From: an uncultured Bacteroides sp.
GTDB lineage: Bacteria; Bacteroidota; Bacteroidia; Bacteroidales; Bacteroidaceae
NCBI GenBank assembly: GCA_900553815.1
Contig: USEY01000023.1
Span: 1 to 44,095, forward strand
Length of the DNA: 44,095 nt
Reading direction: 5' to 3'
In this document: positions 16,960 to 25,047 of the stretch, in pieces
Position numbering within the stretch: the first letter of the stretch is position 1
Layout of the letters: the number at the start of each line of letters is the position of its first letter
Position numbers and translations under genes: made by a program
Notes under the pieces: generated by a model
What the model saw: the letters and a program-made list of their open reading frames with translations, nothing else
What the model was told of the DNA's origin: nothing
Databases searched by the model: none

Positions 16960-17856
16960 TCAGTTTTGGGAGCAACGATAATCCGCAGGAGCCATTCCTG
17001 TCACTTTCTTAAATAAGAGTGCGAAATACTGAACACTAGGATAACCCAAACGATAGGCAACATTAGCAGGTGTGGCATCAACTTGTAACAACATGCGCTT
17101 GGCCATATCCAACCGTTTCCATTGAAAATATTCATCCCACGATTTGCCTGTTTCAAACTTCAGCATATCAATAAAATAAGCCGGTGATAGTCCCAATAGT
17201 TCAGCAAAAGCATCGGAAGCTACTCCTTCTCCCTGCTGCAAACGCCCGGAACTTACATAATCCTCAAAGATTCTGTCCAGCTTCTCCAGCAACAGCTTGT
17301 CCTTATTCTCACGAGTAATAAACTGACGTTCGTAATAACGCTTGCAATAATCAAGGAGCAATTCTATATGGCATGACAAGATAGTATTGCTATGAGTATC
17401 TATCGGATGGTGTAGTTCGTCCTCTATGTTTTCCAAACAACAGACTACTTTTGCAGTTTCACGCTGCGACAGATGAAGTGCCTCTTCCTTATAATAAGAG
17501 AAAAAGGTATACTTTCTCATCTGACTTTTCAGCGATGTATGAAACAAGAGGTCGGGATGAAAGGCCAATAGATACCCCTTATTGGGAAGCATATTATTCT
17601 CACTTAAACGAAAAGCCTCGCCCGGTTTCAAAAACACCATGGTAGCATTGGAATAATCGTAATACTTCCGCCCACAACAGCAACATTCATCAGGACAATC
17701 CTCTATCAGCAAAATGGCATAGAACTCAAACTTCATAATGCCTTGCCCCTGGCCACGATTTTCCAGATTGATGATGCTTGCCTGAGGATGCAGGGTCTCG
17801 CATCCCAAACAACGGTTACACTCATACACACTTTTAAAATCCAACTGCTTCTTCAT
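16960..17856 (-). CDS. AraC-family regulator with cysteine-rich N-terminal domain
   Basis: 298 residues. The C-terminal third is a double helix-turn-helix of the AraC/XylS type (SDAFAELLGLSPAYFIDMLKFETGKSWDEYF ... ANVAYRLGYPSVQYFALLFKKVTGMAPADYR). The N-terminal domain is a cupin-like sensor homologous to that of the regulator encoded just upstream. It differs by carrying eight cysteines: C13, C16 and C19 (CNRCLGC), and C54, C58, C59, C60 and C61 (CPDECCCCG). The paralogue has ordinary residues at the first three aligned positions. This suggests metal or thiol/electrophile sensing. It lies 18 bp after the other AraC gene and is probably co-transcribed from that gene's autoregulated promoter. 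Confidence 0.88.
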   Translation of the reverse strand: MKKQLDFKSVYECNRCLGCETLHPQASIINLENRGQGQGIMKFEFYAILLIEDCPDECCCCGRKYYDYSNATMVFLKPGEAFRLSENNMLPNKGYLLAFHPDLLFHTSLKSQMRKYTFFSYYKEEALHLSQRETAKVVCCLENIEDELHHPIDTHSNTILSCHIELLLDYCKRYYERQFITRENKDKLLLEKLDRIFEDYVSSGRLQQGEGVASDAFAELLGLSPAYFIDMLKFETGKSWDEYFQWKRLDMAKRMLLQVDATPANVAYRLGYPSVQYFALLFKKVTGMAPADYRCSQN

Positions 17857-17874
17857 GGCTTCGCTACAAATAAC

Positions 17875-18780
17875 TCATTCAAAGTTTCTTGAACGAAATT
17901 CATTCGGAGTACATCCGACTCGTTTCTTGAACAGGCGACACAAATGCTGCGGATACTGAAAGCCCAGTGAATAAGCAATCCGGCTCACTGTCTCGCGCGA
18001 ATCAGTCATCCGTTCCTTCGCCAGCTCCACGACCTTCTCCTGAATATACTCCTGCGGAGTCTTGCCCGTTTCTTTCTTCAGCATGTCACCAAAATAGTTG
18101 GGCGACAGACAAAGCTTGTCTGCAAAATATCTCACAGTAGGCAAGCCATCCTGCTCAGCTTGTTCACCTTCAAAGTATTCGTCAAGCAAGCGTTCAAAGC
18201 GCGTCAGCACATCGCTGTTCACTTTACTGCGAGTAGTAAACTGACGTTCGTAAAAACGCATGCAATAATTCAGCAACAACTCAATATGATTGACCAGCAA
18301 TGTACGGCTATGCTTATCTACGCCATGCTCCAGCTCCATCTGAATAATCTTCAGTAAATCCATCAGGATATCTCTTTCTTCGGCCGAGGTATGCAATGCC
18401 TCATTAGCTTCATAGGAAAAGAAAGTGTATTTCTTAATATCCCGCCCCAACGAGGTACCCCGCAGTAAATCGGGATGAAACAATATGCCAAGCACATTCA
18501 TCTGCACCCTATCTGTAGTCAAGGTAATCTCTGCCGTCTGTCCCGGAGCAAAACACACCACCGTACCTTCCTGGTAATCATAATGCTGCCGACCATATCT
18601 TATGTCGCACGCCTTTTCCATTTTCAAGTAGAGTGCATAAATGCCATAGTTCCACCGGTTATAGTCCATCACCCGGGTTGCTTTGTTCAAGTCCACCACG
18701 CTTACCAACGGATTCAGTGTTTCCAACCCGTAGAGCTTGTTATACAAGTCCACGCTATCCATATTCAGTATCTTGTCCAT
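17875..18780 (-). CDS. AraC-family transcriptional regulator
   Basis: 301 residues. It has an N-terminal ligand-sensing domain (LETLNPLVSVVDLNKA ... YGRQHYDYQEGTVVCFAPGQTAEI) and a C-terminal double helix-turn-helix (TVRYFADKLCLSPNYFGDMLKKETGKTPQEYI ... VSRIAYSLGFQYPQHLCRLFKKRVGCTPNEFR). It is the first gene of a two-regulator operon. Its promoter carries the same pair of GTAATC-type words and 29-bp spacing as its presumed targets, so it, its partner, or a heterodimer of both probably autoregulates. The N-terminal domain is a type seen in Bacteroidetes AraC proteins next to flavoproteins, hydrolases and aldo-keto reductases; the inducer is unknown. Confidence 0.9.
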   Translation of the reverse strand: MDKILNMDSVDLYNKLYGLETLNPLVSVVDLNKATRVMDYNRWNYGIYALYLKMEKACDIRYGRQHYDYQEGTVVCFAPGQTAEITLTTDRVQMNVLGILFHPDLLRGTSLGRDIKKYTFFSYEANEALHTSAEERDILMDLLKIIQMELEHGVDKHSRTLLVNHIELLLNYCMRFYERQFTTRSKVNSDVLTRFERLLDEYFEGEQAEQDGLPTVRYFADKLCLSPNYFGDMLKKETGKTPQEYIQEKVVELAKERMTDSRETVSRIAYSLGFQYPQHLCRLFKKRVGCTPNEFRSRNFE

Positions 18781-18810
18781 AATCTCAAAAGGATTTAGCT
18801 ATCTTGGTTA

Positions 18811-18874
18811 CAAAAATAGAAGAAAAAACGCATTCCCCTTTTACCCTTATTACAGATTCTATTCTCCTGATTAC
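18811..18874 (-). promoter_or_regulatory. AraC-type operator and promoter of the regulator pair (site C)
   Basis: On the minus strand, GTAATC (plus 18869-18874) and GTAATA (plus 18848-18853) are 21 bp apart, then exactly 29 bp, then TATTTTTG (plus 18811-18818), a perfect -7 box. It lies back to back with site B. Confidence 0.78.
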
Positions 18875-18923
18875 TGAATATTTCACCCCGCATACAGCCA
18901 ATCACTCTCAAAACAATACATCA

Positions 18924-18987
18924 GTAATCAAGGTCATACAATCTGTAATCTGTCTACCACATGCTTCAAACATTCTGCCGACATTTG
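18924..18987 (+). promoter_or_regulatory. AraC-type operator and promoter of the flavoprotein operon (site B)
   Basis: GTAATC at 18924-18929 and 18945-18950 (21 bp apart), exactly 29 bp, then GACATTTG (18980-18987; one mismatch to TAnnTTTG). The stretch around the operator words is nearly identical to site A (both contain ATACAATCTGTAATC and TCTACCA). Confidence 0.8.
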
Positions 18988-19032
18988 CACTGTCAACAAG
19001 ATAAGATTTATAACCCCTATTTCAATATCATT

Positions 19033-19569
19033 ATGAAGAAAGTATTGATTTTATCATCAAGTCCGCGTCGTGGCGGCAACTCCGATACGCTTTGCGACGC
19101 ATTCATGGAAGGAGCTATTGCCAACGGCAATGAGGTGGAAAAAATATTCCTACGCGACAAAACCATTCATCCTTGCCTGGGTTGCAGTACATGCAGCCTG
19201 CACAAGAAGCCCTGTCCGCAAAAAGATGATGCAGCCGAAATCATCAACAAAATGCTGCAGGCAGACGTCATTGTAATGGGAACACCTGTCTATTTCTACT
19301 CCATGAGCGCACAAATGAAGACGCTGATTGACCGCTGCTGTGGACCTTACACAGAAATGAAAAACAAGGAATTCTACTTCATTGCCACTGCTGCCGAAGA
19401 TGACGCAAAGATTATGGACCGCATTGTCACCAGCTTCAGCGGTTTCTTAGATTGCCTAGAAAACCCGACTGTGAAAGGTACTGTATTCTGTGGCGGCGTA
19501 TGGCACGTGGGTGAAATAAAAGGTAAACCTGCCATACAGGAAGCCTATCAGATGGGTATGAAAGTCTAA
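19033..19569 (+). CDS. iron-sulfur flavoprotein (NADPH-dependent FMN reductase family)
   Basis: 178 residues of flavodoxin fold. The FMN phosphate loop is SSSPRRGGNSDTL (8-20). A compact cysteine motif follows, C48-x2-C51-x2-C54-x6-C61 (CLGCSTCSLHKKPC), which matches the 4Fe-4S motif of Isf-type iron-sulfur flavoproteins. GTPVYFYSMSAQMKTLIDR is the second FMN-contact region. Isf proteins reduce oxygen, peroxide or other electron acceptors in anaerobes, taking electrons from ferredoxin or NAD(P)H; the acceptor here is unknown. I chose the ATG at 19033 because the -7 box (18980-18987) lies inside the longer reading frame. It is first in an operon with a hydrolase and an acetyltransferase. Confidence 0.88.
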   Translation: MKKVLILSSSPRRGGNSDTLCDAFMEGAIANGNEVEKIFLRDKTIHPCLGCSTCSLHKKPCPQKDDAAEIINKMLQADVIVMGTPVYFYSMSAQMKTLIDRCCGPYTEMKNKEFYFIATAAEDDAKIMDRIVTSFSGFLDCLENPTVKGTVFCGGVWHVGEIKGKPAIQEAYQMGMKV

Positions 19570-19591
19570 TTTATTATTACTTACGGTTTAT

Positions 19592-20614
19592 ATGATGAAC
19601 AAAAAACTGATTATCGTTTCATTATTCATATTAATATTGACTACCATGAACCAGCTTTATGCACAAGAAAATGACAAGACCTTTACCCCCAGCAACCGGG
19701 TTAAGGTAGAAAGTATAAGATTTAAGAACCGCTTCGGCATCACATTGGCCGCAGACCTCTACATGCCACTCAATGCTACAGGCAAGTTGCCCGCCATTGC
19801 TGTCAGCGGCCCCTTCGGAGCAGTCAAAGAACAATCATCGGGACTTTATGCCCAAACCATGGCCGAACGTGGTTTTCTGACCCTTGCCTTCGACCCCTCA
19901 TATACCGGTGAAAGCAGCGGCTACCCCCGCTACGTGGCATCACCCGACATCAATACCGAAGACTTCTGTGCAGCTGTCGACTATCTGTCCACGCGTGCCG
20001 ATGTCGACCCTGAACGAATCGGCATCATAGGTATCTGCGGTTGGGGAGGTATGGCCCTGAATGCTGCCGCCATCGATACACGCATCAAGGCCACCGTCAC
20101 CGTAACCATGTACGACATGAGCCGCGTCAATGCCAACGGTTACTTCGACTCCATGGATGCCGATGCCCGCTATGAACTGCGCAAGAAACTCAATGCCCAA
20201 CGCACCATTGACGCCCAAAAGGGAACGTACGCCCTGGCCGGAGGAGTCGTTGACCCGCTGCCTGCCGACGCTCCCCAGTTTGTGAAAGACTACTACGCCT
20301 ACTACAAGACTCCGCGCGGTTATCACAAGCGCTCGCTCAACTCCAACAGCGGATGGAATGTCACCTCGGCCCTGTCATTCATCAATACCCCCCTGCTGGC
20401 CTACAGCCATGAGATACGCAGTGCCGTGCTGATGATTCATGGTGAGAAAGCACACTCACGCTACTTCAGCGAAGACGCCTTCAAGAAACTAACCGGAAGC
20501 AACAAGGAACTGATGATTATACCCGGGGCAAGCCATGTAGACCTCTACGACAATCAGGCCGGTGTTATACCCTACGATAAGATAGAACAATTTTTCCGCA
20601 ACAACCTGAAATAG
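19592..20614 (+). CDS. exported alpha/beta hydrolase, dienelactone-hydrolase-like
   Basis: 340 residues. A signal peptide ([23 protein letters not shown]) is followed by an alpha/beta-hydrolase fold. The nucleophile elbow is G-I-C-G-W-G-G (147-153), with a cysteine (C149) in the place of the usual serine, as in dienelactone hydrolases. The oxyanion region is [11 protein letters not shown], and the catalytic histidine is in [13 protein letters not shown] near the C-terminus. It probably acts on small esters or lactones in the periplasm; the substrate is not known. It starts 22 bp after the flavoprotein gene, and the acetyltransferase follows within 16 bp, so the three form an operon under site B. 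Confidence 0.85.
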   Translation: MMNKKLIIVSLFILILTTMNQLYAQENDKTFTPSNRVKVESIRFKNRFGITLAADLYMPLNATGKLPAIAVSGPFGAVKEQSSGLYAQTMAERGFLTLAFDPSYTGESSGYPRYVASPDINTEDFCAAVDYLSTRADVDPERIGIIGICGWGGMALNAAAIDTRIKATVTVTMYDMSRVNANGYFDSMDADARYELRKKLNAQRTIDAQKGTYALAGGVVDPLPADAPQFVKDYYAYYKTPRGYHKRSLNSNSGWNVTSALSFINTPLLAYSHEIRSAVLMIHGEKAHSRYFSEDAFKKLTGSNKELMIIPGASHVDLYDNQAGVIPYDKIEQFFRNNLK

Positions 20615-20630
20615 ACTTTTGCCTGACGAT

Positions 20631-21200
20631 ATGACACTCAACGAATTTCTGGAATATGTCAAGACCGGCCAGCCCCTTTGTGGTGAAGAGATTGGACGTC
20701 TGATGAACGACATGAGCGACGAAGCGCGACGGATAACCTGCGAAATCAACTCAGGCTTCCATACCCAGGACGAGATAAGAACCCTGTTGGGGCAGTTGAC
20801 CGGCCAAGCCATTCCTCCTACCGTACGCCTGTTTCCACCCGTCTATGCCGACTTCGGCAAGAATCTGCACCTGGGCAAAGACGTATTCATCAATGCCTGC
20901 TGCCACTTTCAGGACCACGGTGGCGTGACCATAGGCGAAGGATGCCAGATTGGACATGCCGTAGTCTTTGCCACCCTGAACCACGGCCTCAGCCCAGCCG
21001 ACCGCAAGACCACTTATCCCGCCCCCATCGTGTTAGGGCGTAATGTATGGGTAGGTTCTAATGCCACTATCCTACAAGGTGTAACCATAGGCGACAATGC
21101 CATTGTTGCTGCCGGTGCAGTAGTTACCAAAGACGTGCCGGCCAATACAATAGTAGGTGGAGTTCCAGCCAAGCCCATACGTACTCTGCCGGCCGAATGA
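20631..21200 (+). CDS. maltose/galactoside O-acetyltransferase-type hexapeptide transferase
   Basis: 189 residues from the ATG at 20631; an upstream TTG at 20619 is a weaker option. The left-handed beta-helix domain with hexapeptide repeats runs from about residue 75 ([41 protein letters not shown]) to the C-terminus ([45 protein letters not shown]). The histidine in ATLNHG is the usual catalytic base. It transfers acetyl from acetyl-CoA to a sugar or similar hydroxyl acceptor in the cytosol. It is the third gene of the flavoprotein operon and is followed by a 22-bp-period array. Confidence 0.88.
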   Translation: MTLNEFLEYVKTGQPLCGEEIGRLMNDMSDEARRITCEINSGFHTQDEIRTLLGQLTGQAIPPTVRLFPPVYADFGKNLHLGKDVFINACCHFQDHGGVTIGEGCQIGHAVVFATLNHGLSPADRKTTYPAPIVLGRNVWVGSNATILQGVTIGDNAIVAAGAVVTKDVPANTIVGGVPAKPIRTLPAE

Positions 21201-21201
21201 T

Positions 21202-21289
21202 AAATGTCAACTGCTATCGCGATAAGTCTTAACTAAAAACGCGTCAGTAGTTAACTGCTAATACGATAGTAGTTAACTGCTGACGCGCT
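21202..21289. repeat. four-unit tandem array, 22-bp period (AGTAGTTAACTGCT family)
   Basis: Units start at 21202, 21224, 21246 and 21268. The last two share AGTAGTTAACTGCT exactly. The first has TGTCAACTGCT and the second GTCTTAACTAAA in the same register. The variable halves are CG-rich and partly self-complementary (TATCGCGATA, ACGCGT). The array lies between convergent genes (the acetyltransferase and the MalY-type lyase). The word family matches the array at 5914-6001. Confidence 0.87.
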
Positions 21290-21350
21290 ATGTTTTAATA
21301 CCTAAATCCTGTCGACTGGAATCTCATCCAAACAGGCTGGAAATCCTCCT

Positions 21351-22520
21351 TTATCCTTGGTTGACAGCCACCTCCAACTGCCGGAGAGCCCGCACAAGCT
21401 GACTACGCGGACACCCTACGTTGAGCCGCATGAAGCCTTCACCTTCCTTACCAAACATGGTACCTGTATTCAGCGCCAATCCGGCCTTGTCGGCAAAGAG
21501 CCGCTCCAACGCCTCTTGCTTCAGCCCCAAGGCACGACAGTCAAGGAACACAAGATACGATGCCTGCGGACGAATCATGCCTATGGCCGGTATGTGCTCT
21601 TTCAGGTAGTGTTCGGTGAAGTCAATGTTCCCTTTAATATAGTCAAGCACCTGCGCCAGCCATTCCTCGCCATAAGTATAGGCAGCCGCACAGCCGATGT
21701 AGGCCAGCAAATGCCCATCACAGAATTCGCCTGCCTCCATAAATGCCTGGAAGCGGCTGCGTATATGCTCGTCTTGCGTCACAGCGTATGAACTCTGCAA
21801 GCCGGGCATATTGAACGACTTGCTGGGAGCCATGAATGTCAACGAATTATGAGCAGCCTCGTCCGATACGGTGGCAAACGGATGATGCTTATACGGCGGC
21901 AATGTCAAATCTGCATGTATTTCATCCGAAATAACCAGCGTACCGCTCTCATGACAGACGGCAGCTACCTGTCGCAGTTCCTCCACCATCCACACCCTAC
22001 CGCCGGGATTATGAGGATTACACAATATCAACGCCTTGCATCCCTGCACATCGCGACGCAGACGGTCGAAATCAATATGATAATGCCCGTCTCGCAAATC
22101 CAGCGAGGAGCGGACAGCCTGCCGTCCCAACCGTTCAGTCACCAGGAAGAAAGGATGATAAACGGGAGTCATCACCAGTACCCGGTCGCCCGGCTGCGTG
22201 AAGCACAACAATGCCAACGCCTGTCCCCGCACGATACCCGGCACAAAGGTCAGCTCTTCAGCCTTTACTGTCCACTGATGACGCTTTTGCAGCCAGTTGC
22301 AAATCGAGGCCGACCACTCCTTGCAGGCCATCGTATAGCCCAGTACTTCATGCTCCAGCCTGCGACGCAAAGCATCCATTACAAAAGGAGGAGTACGGAA
22401 GTCCATGTCGGCCACCCATAAGGCAGTCAGGTCATCGCGTCCCCATGTATTCTTCAATCCGTCCCACTTTACGGAGTCAGTACCCCGTCGGTCTATTACT
22501 TCATCGAAATTATACTTCAT
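21351..22520 (-). CDS. PLP-dependent C-S lyase/aminotransferase, MalY/PatB family
   Basis: A 389-residue fold-type-I PLP enzyme. Features are ALWVADMDFRTPPFV near residue 33, the typical MalY/PatB opening; the CNPHNPGG loop (167-174); SDEIHADL (198-205); and the PLP lysine K234 in APSKSFNMPGL. The MalY/PatB group cleaves cystathionine or other cysteine-S-conjugates to pyruvate, ammonia and a thiol. E. coli MalY also acts as a regulator, but nothing suggests that here. It is the last gene of a minus-strand unit with the CPBP protease (45 bp upstream) and the prenyltransferase, and ends against a 22-bp-period array. Confidence 0.9.
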   Translation of the reverse strand: MKYNFDEVIDRRGTDSVKWDGLKNTWGRDDLTALWVADMDFRTPPFVMDALRRRLEHEVLGYTMACKEWSASICNWLQKRHQWTVKAEELTFVPGIVRGQALALLCFTQPGDRVLVMTPVYHPFFLVTERLGRQAVRSSLDLRDGHYHIDFDRLRRDVQGCKALILCNPHNPGGRVWMVEELRQVAAVCHESGTLVISDEIHADLTLPPYKHHPFATVSDEAAHNSLTFMAPSKSFNMPGLQSSYAVTQDEHIRSRFQAFMEAGEFCDGHLLAYIGCAAAYTYGEEWLAQVLDYIKGNIDFTEHYLKEHIPAIGMIRPQASYLVFLDCRALGLKQEALERLFADKAGLALNTGTMFGKEGEGFMRLNVGCPRSQLVRALRQLEVAVNQG

Positions 22521-22565
22521 ATCTACTTGGATTTGATTATACTTAATCTATACTCTTCCGGGCGG

Positions 22566-23180
22566 TCAGATAGGAAACCAGATAAATACAGCCACATCCC
22601 ACACCGCATGAGACACAATGATGGCAGCCATCCGCTCCGGAAAGAAGCGGTAGAGTCCGCCCCACACTACCCCCGCAACCAGTGCCGCCATCAGCAGCAT
22701 GAAGTTGCACGAGCCGGCATGTACCAGCGCATACAGTGCCGTGGCCACCACAAAACCTGCGTTCGGATTCCAACGCCTGGAAAAAGTGCGCTGCACATAA
22801 CCGCGCCAGAAGATTTCCTCGGCCGGCCCTATCAGAAACAGCATCAGCACCGAGAGCAACCACGGCGACTCCCCTTCCTTCATGCCATAAATCAGATTGA
22901 CCTGAGGCCGGGCAAAGTCGAAGAGCCACGACGACACCTTGTCGCCCGTCCAGAAAATGCCCCATAGCACGGCAGCTATCAGCACTCCCAGCAGCAAATC
23001 GGGCACACTCCACTTCACGTCTTTCCACCAGCCCGGATTGAAACACGTGGACAAGACCGAGAGCGTAAGCGCCGAGGCCGTCATCATCCACCAGAAGTTG
23101 ACATGTGGCGCCGTCAGCGGCGAGAACATCACCGTCCAGAGCACGGCAGCCAGTATCAGGGTAAATATCAGTTTCTTCAT
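22566..23180 (-). CDS. CPBP-family intramembrane metalloprotease
   Basis: A 204-residue multi-spanning membrane protein, about six hydrophobic segments. The CPBP/CAAX-protease motif 1 is present as PAEEIFWRGYVQRTF (E-E-x3-R). A histidine at LYALVHAGSCNFMLL forms motif 2, and VVSHAVWDV supplies the third motif histidine. Members act as prenyl-protein-type or bacteriocin-immunity-type proteases in the membrane; the target is unknown. It overlaps the prenyltransferase gene by 4 bp (ATGA), so the two are translationally coupled. Confidence 0.87.
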   Translation of the reverse strand: MKKLIFTLILAAVLWTVMFSPLTAPHVNFWWMMTASALTLSVLSTCFNPGWWKDVKWSVPDLLLGVLIAAVLWGIFWTGDKVSSWLFDFARPQVNLIYGMKEGESPWLLSVLMLFLIGPAEEIFWRGYVQRTFSRRWNPNAGFVVATALYALVHAGSCNFMLLMAALVAGVVWGGLYRFFPERMAAIIVSHAVWDVAVFIWFPI

Positions 23181-24070
23181 GACAATAAGCGGGCTATTAC
23201 AAAAGATACCGTGAACAACAGGCTGAAAAGCAACTGAAGCTTGGCCGTCAGCTCATCCAGCCGTGAAATGCCTTCCATGCCCGTCACCGGATAGCGCGAC
23301 ATCATCTTCACATTGCCCAAAGCCGGGAAGAGAGCCAGCAAGACCAACAGCGTCCACCAGGGGAACACCCCGCCTGCCGCACAACCTACTACCCAACCGA
23401 AGGGAAACAGCACCTCCACACAATAGATAAGCATCGAAGCCTTGCCGCCCACCGTCATGGCCAGCGTGCGTATGTCAGCACGGACATCGGTCTGCATGTC
23501 GCGCGTATTGTTGGCATGCAGAATGGCCACCGTAATCAGGCCTACCGGCAAGGCCACCCACATGGTATTCCAGTCCATTACTCCCGTGGCCACATAAGCC
23601 GTACCCAACATGGGCAACAAAGCGTATGCCACAAAGATGACCACATCGCCCAGTGCCCTGTACTTCAATGCCGGATAGAGCAGCGTGCACAACGCCCCGC
23701 CTATACCTATATATAATAGAGGAAGCCCCGTACGCAGCAACAGCAAGATACCAGCCACCAGCGCCACCGCCAGCAGCGAGAGCGACAGGCGGAAAATCTC
23801 CTGCGGCTGGAACATGCCGCCGGTCAGGGTCTTCACCCCGTGCGTATCTTCCCTGTCAACACGATGTTTGTAGTCGAAGTAGTCACTCCACGTATTGCCT
23901 GCGGCATGAAACACTACGATGTTGAGCAGCGCCCACACACCGTTCACCCAATTCACGTCATGCTGCATCCAGTACAGAAAGGCCAGCGTCACCGCCACCG
24001 GCATAGCCGAAGCAGGAAACGACCACGGACGTACAGCAATCATCCAGTCTTTGAAAGAATGTTTTCTCAT
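23177..24070 (-). CDS. UbiA-family prenyltransferase, MenA-like
   Basis: A 297-residue integral membrane protein with eight to nine hydrophobic segments. Both aspartate-rich motifs of the UbiA superfamily are present: NTWSDYFDYKHRVDRED (about 59-75, N-x3-D-x3-D) and NNTRDMQTDVRADIRTLA. It attaches a polyprenyl chain to an aromatic acceptor. In Bacteroides the most likely pathway is menaquinone (1,4-dihydroxy-2-naphthoate octaprenyltransferase, MenA), but no other men gene is nearby, so I leave the symbol out. It has its own minus-strand -7 box and is the first gene of the unit with the CPBP protease and the MalY-type lyase. Confidence 0.85.
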   Translation of the reverse strand: MRKHSFKDWMIAVRPWSFPASAMPVAVTLAFLYWMQHDVNWVNGVWALLNIVVFHAAGNTWSDYFDYKHRVDREDTHGVKTLTGGMFQPQEIFRLSLSLLAVALVAGILLLLRTGLPLLYIGIGGALCTLLYPALKYRALGDVVIFVAYALLPMLGTAYVATGVMDWNTMWVALPVGLITVAILHANNTRDMQTDVRADIRTLAMTVGGKASMLIYCVEVLFPFGWVVGCAAGGVFPWWTLLVLLALFPALGNVKMMSRYPVTGMEGISRLDELTAKLQLLFSLLFTVSFVIARLLS

Positions 24071-24138
24071 AAATTTTCTCTATGTTAATGTTTAGTCATG
24101 TACCGGCATGTGCACGACATTCCGATTCCTTTTCGCCA

Positions 24139-24146
24139 CAAAAGTA
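24139..24146 (-). promoter_or_regulatory. -7 box of the prenyltransferase unit
   Basis: The minus strand reads TACTTTTG, a perfect TAnnTTTG, 68 bp upstream of the prenyltransferase start. Confidence 0.5.
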
Positions 24147-24168
24147 CTAAATATCCCCACATTTTCCG

Positions 24169-24176
24169 TACTTTTG
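24169..24176 (+). promoter_or_regulatory. -7 box of the HAD phosphatase gene
   Basis: TACTTTTG, a perfect TAnnTTTG, 22 bp before the ATG at 24199. It diverges from the prenyltransferase promoter 23 bp away. Confidence 0.55.
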
Positions 24177-24198
24177 CGCCCAAGTAATACAGACCATC

Positions 24199-25011
24199 AT
24201 GAACAAAGCTTTGTTTTTCGACATTGACGGCACCCTCGTCAGCTTCCACACACACGAAATCCCCGCTTCGACCATCGAGGCCCTGACACAGGCGAAGAAG
24301 GAAGGTGCCCGCATATTCATATCCACCGGACGCCCGCAGATACTCATCAACAACCTGACGGCCTTGCGGGAACGCCGGCTGATAGATGGCTACATCACCA
24401 TGAACGGCGCCTACTGCTTTGTGGGCGACGAGGTGATATACAAGAGTGCCATCCCTGCCGACGACGTGCGCCGCCTGACCGCCTACTGTGCCGACCGGAA
24501 TATACCCTGCATCGTGGTGGGCGAGCACAGCATCTGCGCCTGCCAGCCCGACCAGCGGGTGCGACAGATATTCCATGAATACCTGAAGGTGACAACGCCC
24601 CTGCCCGAGATGCCAACCAGCGAGGCCATCGAGGGCAAAGAGATATTCCAGCTGACACCCTTCATCACCGAGGAAGAAGAACAAGAGATAGCGCCCTGCC
24701 TGACTGACTGCGAGATTGGCCGCTGGCACCCCGCCTTCACCGACGTGACCGCACGCGGCAACACCAAGCAGAAAGGGCTGGACGAAATCATCCGCCACTT
24801 CGGCATCAGGCTGGAAGACACCATTGCCTTCGGCGACGGTGGCAACGACATACCCATCTTGCGTCATGCCGGCATTGGCGTAGCCATGGGCAATGCCAGC
24901 GACCGGGTGAAGGAGGCTGCCGACTACGTAACCACCTCGGTCGACGATGATGGCATAGCCAACGCCCTGCGCCACCTGAACGTCATCCATCCCTGCCCCC
25001 CATTATACTAA
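24199..25011 (+). CDS. Cof-type HAD-superfamily hydrolase
   Basis: A 270-residue cytosolic phosphatase of the haloacid dehalogenase superfamily, Cof/type IIB. Motif I is FFDIDGTLVS (nucleophile D8, acid D10), motif II FISTGRP, motif III the lysine in NTKQKGLDEI, and motif IV AFGDGGNDIPIL. The cap is inserted between motifs II and III, as in IIB members that act on sugar phosphates, FMN or PLP. The substrate cannot be told. It is followed after only 36 bp by the helicase gene. Confidence 0.92.
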   Translation: MNKALFFDIDGTLVSFHTHEIPASTIEALTQAKKEGARIFISTGRPQILINNLTALRERRLIDGYITMNGAYCFVGDEVIYKSAIPADDVRRLTAYCADRNIPCIVVGEHSICACQPDQRVRQIFHEYLKVTTPLPEMPTSEAIEGKEIFQLTPFITEEEEQEIAPCLTDCEIGRWHPAFTDVTARGNTKQKGLDEIIRHFGIRLEDTIAFGDGGNDIPILRHAGIGVAMGNASDRVKEAADYVTTSVDDDGIANALRHLNVIHPCPPLY

Positions 25012-25047
25012 CCACTTACCACTCACCACTAACCACTCAATACTCCC
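25007..25047 (+). repeat. CACT-rich short repeat before the helicase start
   Basis: ACTAACCACT occurs at 25007-25016 and 25028-25037, 21 bp apart, with ACCACTC copies between. It overlaps the stop codon of the HAD gene and fills the whole gap to the helicase TTG start. This could be a two-unit remnant of the intergenic array class. Confidence 0.45.

Noticed and set aside
18961..19032. Earlier start for the iron-sulfur flavoprotein
   Set aside because: The -7 box at 18980-18987 lies within it, and family similarity begins at the ATG at 19033.
24085..24990. 301-codon frame antisense to the HAD phosphatase gene
   Set aside because: Low-complexity Val/Gly/Ala-rich translation typical of an antisense shadow of GC-rich coding DNA.
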